This document shows positions 1-8,400 of a stretch of 30,181 nucleotides of DNA, one piece after another. The position numbers and the translations under genes are program-made. The first letter of the stretch is position 1. The number at the start of each line of letters is the position of its first letter. Under the pieces are notes generated by a model. The model worked only from the letters and a program-made list of their open reading frames with translations. It did no database searches and was not told where the DNA came from. This DNA comes from Bacillota bacterium (GTDB taxonomy: Bacteria; Bacillota; Clostridia; Peptostreptococcales; Anaerovoracaceae): positions 1 through 30,181 of the forward strand of contig JAEEGU010000092.1 in NCBI GenBank assembly GCA_016280485.1, in the 5' to 3' direction.

Positions 1-660
1 CAGCATTTTTGAATGTACCATCGCCATCTATATAAGCATCGCTCATGCCGATGTCTTTGAACTTCACCAGACCTTCATTTATAAGTTCTGCGCCCGATGT
101 GACAGTTATGCTGCTCAGGCTTGTAAGCCTGCCGCTGTTTATGAGTTCGACACCGCTGCCTACACAGATATTCGCTGACTCAATTGCAGTCTGTGAGGTT
201 TCTGCAGCTGCCGCAGAGCCATCGCCGACTCTTACAAAGAGCTTGTTGCTGCCGACTGCGCTAAGGGTTGTATAGCCTGCAGTTGCGATTCCCGGGCCGC
301 TGATAAATACAGCTTTATTTGTGGTGGTTACAGCTATTTCGAAATTGCCATCGAGCCCCAGTTCCGCTGCCAGCTGTGCATCCTCAACCGAAGGAATATA
401 AAGCTCTGTTGCATCCGCAGGAGTTGGTTCCCAATAGATGCTGCTGTAAGTGCTGCTTGCAAGTTCCTGCTTTACTTTCTCAATATCTACCACGCTATGA
501 AATACTCCCAAAAAGTAATTCTCATATTCCATAAGGCCATTCGGATTATCAGTGCCTCTTGCGATAAATGCCTCATCATATTTCGTATAATCGCTCCAGT
601 TTGCGCGGTTTGAATCATCAAATACACCATCGGTTACATTAAGACCCGTAGGTGCCACAT
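1..660 (-). repeat. Internal protein repeat, unit B of the FecR-domain protein
   Basis: Second copy of the module in unit A: NRANWSDYTKYDEAFIAR, then NKAVFISGPGI, then KLFVRVGDGSAAA, then CVGSGVELINSGRLTSL. Unit boundaries are approximate, and the module continues to or past the window edge. Confidence 0.55.
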
Positions 661-3600
661 ATTCCGTAAACGAAGCATCCGATCCGGCGATTGGGAAGGT
701 AATTTCTGCATAGGCTGCATCAAAGCCACTTTCAGCAACATATCTCGTATTAAGCTCCGTCGCCCAGATATTCTTGTGGGTTGTCGTATTACCACTCATA
801 ATTGTGTCTGTCGCCGTTGAGAGAGTTGTTACACCATTATTTAAGAACGAGCCCGCGATGTTATTTCCGCCCGAAGCCGCGTAATAATACTTGTACGCCT
901 TTACCTGAGTTCCGTCAGGTGCTGTATATGTAAACGCCTTTCCGTTATCCATAGCCTTCATGGTCATGTGGTTTCCGAGCGTTGCATATACAAGTGTCTT
1001 TATATTATCCGCAGGGAAGTTATAACTCCAATCCACATCAAGGTCACGCTTTAAACTGCCACCGTAGATATTGACATTTCCGCCGTTCATAATATTGAAC
1101 ATCGGGTACGGAGGATTTGGCTCCGTAGTATCGGAATCAAGCACCGTCTTTCGTTTATCCCAAATTACGCCGCTTTCCTGAGTTAAATCACCGCCTCTCA
1201 AGTAAATCGTTCCTGTCGAATATTCACTTGTTATGAGGTTTCTATAGTTATTAAAGTCGCCCGAAACAGTCATGCTGTTCATAAGCGTGGTTGTGCCGTA
1301 GTTTTTAACAAATGTATTTGCGCCTACGGTAAGGTTTGGAACTTTGAACCTCGTTCCTTCATCACTTGCCGTAAGCCCCGCACCATCACCTATCTTTACA
1401 ACCAGCAGCGCACCGCCGGATACCATGCTCATCGTGCCGTCTGTTTCAAACCCGCAGTCGATTCCTGCGCCGGAAATGTAAATTGCGCGGTTTGAAGAGG
1501 TCGCCGTCATGGTAGAGTTTGCGCTCAGCACATCAGGTGAGATATACTGAGCAGTGCTGCCCGTATCCCACAGAATTGTGTTATAGAGGTTTGAATTTGA
1601 CCCTAAAGCTGCGAGAACTTCACTTATGGCAACATTTGTCGTTTTGACGCTCTGAGTTCCGGCGCCGTTCACTCTCGCATACTTTGTGTAAGTGCTCTCA
1701 TTTCCATCACTCTCCGCAACAAATGCGAGATCGTATGTCGTATAGTCACCCCAGGCTGCACGATTTGCCGTGCTGAAGAAGTCCTGATCCATAACAACAC
1801 TTCCTACAGGCTGCGGCGGCATGTGATATGAAAAGCTGATAGTCAGTCCGCTTTCAGGCAGCTTGTAGTTTGAGGCCTGAAGCTCGTCAGTCTCAACCGG
1901 CCGATCACTGTGGTGGTAAAGCACTACGTCAATGCCGGTTACAGTCGCATTATAGGTTGTGTCGAACGCTGTCAGATTATCCGATGTATATATTGCTGCA
2001 AGTTCTATATCGGTTGGATCGCTGCCAATAGTGGCCCTGCAGGTAATCTGTTCAAACCTTCCGCTTTCACCTATGATTCCGGCTACAGGCACAGGCCTAT
2101 TATTGGAAATGTCGCCAATGCTTGACGCTGTAATATTGGCTGCCTGACCAAGCTCTATTCCGGATCTTATATCGGCTAAGAACCATTTTACTGTCAGCTC
2201 CTGCGGATCTATCTTTACTGTAACCGCACCCTGCTTTTCATCAAACGGAGCCGACTTTCCGAGTGCAAAGTATTTATATGTGCCGCTGTCTGCAACATTC
2301 TTTACATTGTGCGGGTTGCTTGCGCTTGCAAGGTTTTCCGAATAATTGTTAAGATCTGTTCCCCAAGTGCCGCGCAGGTAATCACCGAATGGCTGCGCAC
2401 CGTCAGCGGTTCCCGCCGTGCTCTTGCTTACTTCGGCATATTCGCTTTTCACTCTTGTATAGAATGTGTTGAAGCTATTAAAGCTTTCATCATTATCAAA
2501 AATCCAGATATCATAGTCCGCAAGCCTTGCAGAAAGATTGGTCGCTATCGCATAGCCCTGACCGTCATACGTGCCGGTATAGCCTGTAAGCCAAGCCTCC
2601 TGCTGACTGCCACCGCCCGAGCCGCTGCCCGAGCTTGGCTTTGTCTGCCCTGCAGGTGCCGCTGTTGATGTGCCGTCGTCAGAGAGAGTAAGGCCACTTG
2701 CGTTAGCACCGGAGTCTGTCTTTACTTCCACATTTTCGAGTACCTTGTTTTCGGTAGTATTCGTGGTTGTACCCTCTACCTTTGCAGCCTCTTCCTTTGC
2801 GCCTTCAATGGTCTGCTCAGCCTGTTGGGTCTGCTGCACTGCCTGCTGCTCCGCACCCGCAATCTGTGCATCGAGTGTCTGAGGGTCTGCTGCTGCCTCG
2901 GCGATTTTGTCTACCGCTGCCTGCGCAACGCCCGCGTTTTCGAGGGTCTGCGTGAGGTCGCCGACCTGCTCAACAATCTGCTCGGTGCCTGCAGCGAGAG
3001 CCTCGCCTGCAGACATACCGCCCTTGATAGCTGCAGACTCGAGGATGGATCTTGTACCGAACTCGCTTACTGCGAGTGCCTGACGCTCGAATGTAGGGGC
3101 ATTCTGTGGGCCTGTAGATGCCGCAGAGTCTGCGCCGGTAATCGCAATCTGCTGGCCGGCACTTGCCATTGTTGACTCAAGCGGCTGTGCATTTGTATTT
3201 CCACCGTTTACAGGCGTCACAGTCTGAGTCTGTGAACCGATACCGAGCACTCCGAGGATTCTTTCGATTATATTCTGAACACCCTGCTGCGTGTTTGCCT
3301 TCATTTCGGTTTTTCCCGAGAAGAGCTGGAACAGGTCTATCGTATTCTGTCCCTGCTTTATCGTCTTTAAGGTACCGCTGGTTCCGCGGATACCGGTCGT
3401 CATGTTACCGGTTTTGATGTTCATTGACTCGTTGCCGGAAAGCTTTTTATCGACATCAAAATATATCTCTCCGTTTTTCACGTTGAGCTCTATCTTTTTG
3501 CCGGATTTTTCGACCTTTACCTTTGTGTTTTGACCGAGCTTAATCGCTTTCGAGTCATCGAGCGAAATAAAGCAGTACGAAGCTGCGGCGGTCTTTATGG

Positions 3601-3802
3601 TATAGCCGTTTAAAAGCTTTGTATCAACCTTTGCAGCGATGTCTTTGCCTTTATCCGTTGTGATTGTGACAGTGCCATCGGTACCTGCGATTTTCATCGT
3701 GGTGGCCGCAGTGCTCTCCGCCGCAAAGACGGATGTGGCGCTGCCAAAGACCATAGTGACGACCATAGCCAGTGTTAATAATAGACTTAAATTTTTTCTC
3801 AT
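1..3802 (-). CDS. Large secreted FecR-domain protein (3' end outside window)
   Basis: The minus-strand frame is open from the ATG at 3802 to the window edge, about 1267 codons, with no stop, so the C-terminus is missing. A GAGG ribosome binding site lies 6 nt upstream. Residues 1-28 form a signal peptide (Lys/Arg start, hydrophobic core, cleavage near SVFA-AES). Residues about 55-165 look like a FecR domain, with the hallmark MTTGIRGTSG at 134-143. A Gln/Ala/Glu-rich, probably helical stretch follows, then a Gly/Ser linker (SGSGSGGGS), then a long Thr/Ser/Gly/Asn-rich beta-type region. That region holds two related units (see repeats), with motifs such as NRAxWxDYTxYD and ISGxGI. In Gram-negatives FecR is an anti-sigma sensor; in secreted clostridial proteins the domain is probably structural or ligand-binding. 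No sigma factor is adjacent. It follows the SLH gene in the same direction with a 60-nt gap, so co-transcription is likely. A cell-surface or adhesin role is inferred. Confidence 0.8.
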   Translation of the reverse strand, partial: MRKNLSLLLTLAMVVTMVFGSATSVFAAESTAATTMKIAGTDGTVTITTDKGKDIAAKVDTKLLNGYTIKTAAASYCFISLDDSKAIKLGQNTKVKVEKSGKKIELNVKNGEIYFDVDKKLSGNESMNIKTGNMTTGIRGTSGTLKTIKQGQNTIDLFQLFSGKTEMKANTQQGVQNIIERILGVLGIGSQTQTVTPVNGGNTNAQPLESTMASAGQQIAITGADSAASTGPQNAPTFERQALAVSEFGTRSILESAAIKGGMSAGEALAAGTEQIVEQVGDLTQTLENAGVAQAAVDKIAEAAADPQTLDAQIAGAEQQAVQQTQQAEQTIEGAKEEAAKVEGTTTNTTENKVLENVEVKTDSGANASGLTLSDDGTSTAAPAGQTKPSSGSGSGGGSQQEAWLTGYTGTYDGQGYAIATNLSARLADYDIWIFDNDESFNSFNTFYTRVKSEYAEVSKSTAGTADGAQPFGDYLRGTWGTDLNNYSENLASASNPHNVKNVADSGTYKYFALGKSAPFDEKQGAVTVKIDPQELTVKWFLADIRSGIELGQAANITASSIGDISNNRPVPVAGIIGESGRFEQITCRATIGSDPTDIELAAIYTSDNLTAFDTTYNATVTGIDVVLYHHSDRPVETDELQASNYKLPESGLTISFSYHMPPQPVGSVVMDQDFFSTANRAAWGDYTTYDLAFVAESDGNESTYTKYARVNGAGTQSVKTTNVAISEVLAALGSNSNLYNTILWDTGSTAQYISPDVLSANSTMTATSSNRAIYISGAGIDCGFETDGTMSMVSGGALLVVKIGDGAGLTASDEGTRFKVPNLTVGANTFVKNYGTTTLMNSMTVSGDFNNYRNLITSEYSTGTIYLRGGDLTQESGVIWDKRKTVLDSDTTEPNPPYPMFNIMNGGNVNIYGGSLKRDLDVDWSYNFPADNIKTLVYATLGNHMTMKAMDNGKAFTYTAPDGTQVKAYKYYYAASGGNNIAGSFLNNGVTTLSTATDTIMSGNTTTHKNIWATELNTRYVAESGFDAAYAEITFPIAGSDASFTEYVAPTGLNVTDGVFDDSNRANWSDYTKYDEAFIARGTDNPNGLMEYENYFLGVFHSVVDIEKVKQELASSTYSSIYWEPTPADATELYIPSVEDAQLAAELGLDGNFEIAVTTTNKAVFISGPGIATAGYTTLSAVGSNKLFVRVGDGSAAAAETSQTAIESANICVGSGVELINSGRLTSLSSITVTSGAELINEGLVKFKDIGMSDAYIDGDGTFKNA
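1195..1815 (-). repeat. Internal protein repeat, unit A of the FecR-domain protein
   Basis: The encoded stretch starts near the motif NRAAWGDYTTYDLAFVAE, passes through NRAIYISGAGI and a GALLVVKIGDGAG segment, and ends in a beta-rich part with TVGANTFVKNYG. The same order of motifs recurs in unit B about 1170 bp further along the gene. The similarity is at protein level (by eye); I did not see long identical DNA. Confidence 0.6.
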
Positions 3803-3814
3803 TTTATACCTCAA

Positions 3815-3837
3815 AGCCTCCCCTTTTCGGGGAGGCT
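3815..3837 (-). other. Perfect 9-bp hairpin just upstream of the FecR gene RBS
   Basis: AGCCTCCCC and GGGGAGGCT form a perfect 9-bp stem around a 5-nt loop, in the 60-nt gap between the SLH gene stop and the FecR gene start. On the transcript its 3' arm ends about 4 nt before the GAGG ribosome binding site. No run of T follows, so it is a poor terminator. It could stabilise or process the transcript, affect translation of the downstream gene, or be a remnant of a small palindromic repeat. Confidence 0.6.
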
Positions 3838-3862
3838 AAATTAACCCTATATTTTTATATCT

Positions 3863-5365
3863 TTAAATTTCTGAGAGGTTCAGCAGGATCTGTGCTACCT
3901 CGGCTCTTGTTGCCGTTGCGTTAGGTGCGAGGTTACCGTCCTTACCCTTGATTACGCCCTTTCCTACAGCCCAGATGAAAGCATCCTTTGCCCAGGATGC
4001 AACCTGTGCGCTATCAGGCATTGCGTTAAATGCATCTGTCGCAGCCTTGTCAGCCTTGACATCCATCTTCATCATCTTCGCATAAGCGTAGATAATCGCA
4101 GCCATCTGCTGACGTGTTACATTATTGTTTGGTGCGAAAAGTCCGCCGCCGATACCGTTTACGATACCGTTATCTGCAGCCCAAGCCGCAGGGCCCGCAT
4201 AATATTGCCCTGCAGGGACATCTGAAAATACTGTGTCACCACCGATGATTTCACCCGCATAGGTCTTGCCGTAGAGTCTGCCTATTACAGTCACAAACAT
4301 ACCTCTGGTCATTGATGTCTGCGGTGAGAATGTAGTAGTAGTGGTTCCGTTGAAAAGACCGTTGTTGTATGCATAGGTTACAGCATCGCGATACCATGCG
4401 CTTGCAACGATGTCGGTAAATACCTTGTCGGATGTTTTTTCTGCCACTACCGAGATCTCGATAGCCTGTACACCCGCATCCGCATCGGCAATGTAGAGGT
4501 TTCCACCGTTAAAGGTCATATCGATAGGTTCGCTTGGGAACTCGTCGAGCGCAATTGCATCTGCCTTCATGAATGTGTCAACCGTAGTTCCTTCAATCAC
4601 ACGAACTGCATTGTTGCCGCAGTCGCCGACATAAATCTTGCCTGTTCTTGCGTCAACAGCAATACCTGTAGGGTTTGAGAATCTTGCCTTTGCAACGCCT
4701 CCGTCTATGTAGCCGGATTCACCTGTTGCACCCGCAACCATGGAAACCGCACTGTTTTCATACTTTAAGATACGGTGGTTGCCTGTGTCTGCGATGTAAA
4801 GTGTATTACCCGCAACACAGAGGCCGCGCGGTGCGGAAAGTCCGCTTACAATTGTCGAAAGTGTGCCGCTTTCAGTCAGCATCAGGACACGGTCGTTACC
4901 TGTGTCTGCGATGTAGAGATTGCCACTCTTGTCTGTTGCAAGAGCTGTCGGCATGCTGAGCTTAGCGGTCTTGTCGAGGAGTGTCTTTACGGATGTGCCC
5001 TCGATGTATCTGATGTAATTGTTGGCAGTATCGCTGATTGCATAGCCCTTCATAAAGCCGGACATATCTGTCGGTCTGTTGAAGATTGCGTCGGTAAGGC
5101 CACCGTCGAGGTAGCTGCCGGCTGCTTCGCCAAACATATCATCAGGCAGGGATTTGCCTGCGAATACGGTCCAGTCGCCTGTTACAGACTTTGCCTTGTA
5201 AATCAGGTTGTTTGTGTGGTCAACGGCATAGATTGCGTCGCTGCCAACAAACACGCCCGTAGCCTCTTTTAATGTCCTCGCATTATCACCTTCGGCCGCA
5301 AAAGCAAATGTGCCGCTTGCAAGAACCAAGACTAATGCTAATAAGACTGCCAAGAATCTTTTCAT
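3863..5365 (-). CDS. NHL-repeat protein with three C-terminal SLH domains
   Basis: 500-residue exported surface protein. Residues 1-23 are a signal peptide (MKRFLAVLLALVLVLASG..., cut after AFA). Residues about 30-310 contain NHL/beta-propeller repeats, recognisable by NLYIADTGNDRVL, TLYIADTGNHRILK and KIYVGDCGNNAVRV. Residues about 313-500 hold three S-layer homology domains (VFTDI...AYNNGLFNG, VFSDV...AADNGIVNG, and a third ending in TRAEVAQILLNL), which in the family bind pyruvylated secondary cell-wall polymers. The start is supported by AGAGGTG 5 nt upstream of the ATG. It has its own promoter at the end of polC and is followed by the FecR gene in the same direction. The likely role is a wall-anchored scaffold or binding protein; the ligand is unknown. 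Confidence 0.9.
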   Translation of the reverse strand: MKRFLAVLLALVLVLASGTFAFAAEGDNARTLKEATGVFVGSDAIYAVDHTNNLIYKAKSVTGDWTVFAGKSLPDDMFGEAAGSYLDGGLTDAIFNRPTDMSGFMKGYAISDTANNYIRYIEGTSVKTLLDKTAKLSMPTALATDKSGNLYIADTGNDRVLMLTESGTLSTIVSGLSAPRGLCVAGNTLYIADTGNHRILKYENSAVSMVAGATGESGYIDGGVAKARFSNPTGIAVDARTGKIYVGDCGNNAVRVIEGTTVDTFMKADAIALDEFPSEPIDMTFNGGNLYIADADAGVQAIEISVVAEKTSDKVFTDIVASAWYRDAVTYAYNNGLFNGTTTTTFSPQTSMTRGMFVTVIGRLYGKTYAGEIIGGDTVFSDVPAGQYYAGPAAWAADNGIVNGIGGGLFAPNNNVTRQQMAAIIYAYAKMMKMDVKADKAATDAFNAMPDSAQVASWAKDAFIWAVGKGVIKGKDGNLAPNATATRAEVAQILLNLSEI

Positions 5366-5396
5366 AGTTCACCTCTCAATAATTTCATTCTTATGT

Positions 5397-5414
5397 TGTG
5401 CGAATAATCGCACA
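5397..5414. promoter_or_regulatory. Inverted repeat at the transcription start of the SLH gene
   Basis: TGTGCGA and TCGCACA form a perfect 7+7 inverted repeat around ATAA. It begins 6 nt downstream of the predicted -10 box, so it overlaps the expected start site. It could be an operator for a repressor or a 5' stem that stabilises the mRNA. Confidence 0.45.
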
Positions 5415-5420
5415 CATTAC

Positions 5421-5449
5421 ATTGTATCACAAAAAATGCATTAAAACAA
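5421..5449 (-). promoter_or_regulatory. SigA-type promoter of the SLH/FecR operon
   Basis: On the minus strand, TTGTTT (5444-5449), a 17-nt spacer and TACAAT (5421-5426) are preceded by an extended -10 TG (TGATACAAT). The -35 lies directly against the polC stop codon (5441-5443) inside its last codons. Confidence 0.65.
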
Positions 5450-8400
5450 GGATAATTGGTCTGTTTCCGGCAGACCAGCGAGGAGGCCGGCGTTTCGCAG
5501 CACCTCAATATTAGACTTATTCTGTCCTCCGCGAAGGCGAACCTCTTCAACCGTTTCGTAAGGTCTTTCCTTGTAGCCGCTAACCAGCGCGTTTGCCGCA
5601 GTCTCACCCATTCCGGTAAGTGCCATAAACGGCACAAGTATCCTCGCACGACCGAACTCGGATTCCTTGCTGCGTCCATGGTCTATGGCATTGCCTTTTG
5701 CGTTGCCCTCGTAAGCCCCTGTTCCTTCGGCGCATGATACCCTTTGTTCCTCCGGCACATCGCTTTCGTCGTAATATACCTTGAACTTTTTCGCATCCGA
5801 ACGTTCGAAGGAAACAGGCTCAAAGCTAAAGCCACGGGCAAACATTTCGTATGCAACCTCGTAGACGATTTTCTGGTCTTCTTCCTTTGCCGTTGCAGTC
5901 TTTGCGCCTATCTTTTCGTCAATCAGCGCCATTTCATTAAGTACCGCATCTTTTCCGCGGAGTATCACTTCGGAATTGAAATCATCAATCTTGGTTGTGA
6001 AATATACTGCGTAGAAGGCTGCAGGATAGTGTACCTTGAACCATGCGAGGCGGAACGACATCATTACATACGCAACCGCATGGGCGCGCGGGAACATGTA
6101 TTTAATCTTTTGACAGGACTCGATGTACCAGTCCGGAACATCGTTTTCCGTCATCATGCCCTTCCATTCCTCCCAGTTGTCGCACTTGCCTGCCGCAACC
6201 TTTCCCTTGCGGACATTTTCCATGATCTTGAATGCCACCTTGTTCGGGAGACCCTTTAAAATCAGGTAGTTCATAATGTCGTCACGGGTGGAGATAACCT
6301 CCTTCATATTCGCTTCGCCGCTTATGATATAGTCTCTGGCATTGCCGAGCCACACATCTGTACCGTGCGAAAAGCCCGAAAGGCGGACCAGATCCGCAAA
6401 CTTATCCGGCTTTGTCTCATCGAGCATGCCGCGCACAAAGCTTGTTCCAAACTCAGGGATTGCATAGCTTCCGTGAGTGAACTTGTATTCCGGATCCTCT
6501 ATTCCGAGCGAATCGATTCCGTTAAAAATCTTTAGTACGTCCTTGTCCGACAAATCGGTTTCCTGCGGGTCTATTCCCGTAAGTGACTGAAGCTGTCTGA
6601 TCTGAGACGGCACATCGTGGCCCAGAATATCCAGCTTTAACAGATTTTCATCAATCTTGTGATAATCGAAATGAGTCGTAATTATATCCGAGTTTACATC
6701 GTTTGCCGGATGCTGAACCGGACAGAACTCATATATCTCGTGGTCGTCCGGACATATTACCATACCGCCCGGATGCTGGCCGGTGGTACGCTTTACGCCC
6801 GTGCATCCCATTGCAAGGCGCTCTGCCTCAAACTTGTTTACCGGAAGTCCCCGCTCCTCGTGATACTTTTTCACATAGCCAAACGCGGTCTTGTCCGCAA
6901 TGGTGCCAACGGTACCGGCTTTAAACACATTCTTTTCGCCAAAGATTTCACCGACATATTTATGAGCAATCGGCTGATATTCTCCCGCGAAATTAAGGTC
7001 GATATCAGGTTCCTTGTCGCCTTCAAAGCCCAGGAAGGTTTCGAACGGAATTGTGAAGCCGTCCCTCTTCATCATCGTGCCGCAATCAGGGCACGCACGC
7101 TCGGGCATATCGTTTCCGCAGTCGTATTCGCCCTTGCCGTAGATGTCATCTCCCCACTCAAGCTTTTTACAGTTCGGACAGATATAGTGAACCGGCAGAG
7201 GATTTACCTCCGTAATTCCCGCCATGGTCGCCGCAAAGGACGATCCGACGGAACCCCTCGAGCCTACCAGATAACCGTCATCATTCGACTTTTTAACCAG
7301 CATCTGCGCCGAAACATACATCACCGCATAGCCGTTGTCGCAAACGGAGTTTACCTCGCGATCGAGTCGGTCCTGAATGTATGCCGGCAAAGGATCGCCG
7401 TAGATTTCGTGCGCCCTGTCATAGCATGATTTTTTCAGTGTCTCCACCGCGCCCTCTATCTTTGGCGGGAACTTGCCCTTTGGCACAGGCAGGATTTCCT
7501 CCGTCATATTCATAATTTCCTGCGGCCAGTCTATTACAACGCGATGCGCTGTCTCCTCACCAAGGTATGCGAACTCCTCAAGCATCTCATCCGTTGTGCG
7601 CATAAAGAGTCCCTCGCCGTCCTCGGCATCCTTAAAGCCCATGCCGGCCATCAGTATGTTTCTGTAAATCGCATCCTCCGGCTCGGCGTAGTGTGAGTCG
7701 GTAGTCGCAACCACCGGCTTTCCCAGCTTGTCCGCCAGTGCCACAATGCGGCGGTTTATGTCGCGTAAGCCTTCCGTGTCCTGTACGCGGCGCGGCTTTG
7801 GCTCGCCCTTGCTCGTCACTGAGTCCTCCGTCAGGAAGCGGTTGTTGATGAGCGGCTGGATTTCGAGATAGTCGTAGAAGCTTGCGATGCGCGTAAGCTC
7901 CTCTTCGCTGCGCCCCTCGAGGATTGCTTCGTAGAGCTCGCCCGCCGAGCAGGCTGAGCCGATGATAAGGCCTTTTCTGTGCTCCTCTATCACGCAGCGC
8001 GGAAGGCGCGGCTTTTTGTAGAAATAGTTCAGGTGGGAGATTGAAACCAGCTTGTAGAGGTTCTTGAGTCCTGTCTGATTCTTTGCAATCAGGATGATAT
8101 GGTACGAGCGCGGCTTTTTGTAGTCGATATTGCCCTCGGCATCCGTGCATTCCTCGGATTTCACAAGGTACCCCTCCATACCGTATATGATTTTGATAGG
8201 TCTTCCGGCCTTTGCCTCTTTGCCCGCCTGGCTTGCCGCATCCGGGAAGGACTGCACAACGCCGTGGTCAGTGATTGCAACCGCAGGCTGGCCCCACATG
8301 GCCGCTGTATGCACCAGATTTGACGCTGAATTAAGGCCGTCCATCGCGCTCATCTGAGTGTGGGCGTGGAGCTCTACGCGCTTTTCCTCGCAGGTGTCCA

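Noticed and set aside
3815..3837. Intrinsic terminator between the SLH and FecR genes
   Set aside because: The stem is strong but followed by CTTTGAGG rather than a T run, and it lies directly before the next ribosome binding site.
5362..5679. 105-codon minus-strand open frame overlapping the end of polC
   Set aside because: It lies in another frame of polC, has no ribosome binding site, and its product has no recognisable domain.
6659..7429. 256-codon plus-strand open frame inside polC
   Set aside because: It is the reverse-strand shadow of strongly conserved polC coding sequence, with no domain and no ribosome binding site.
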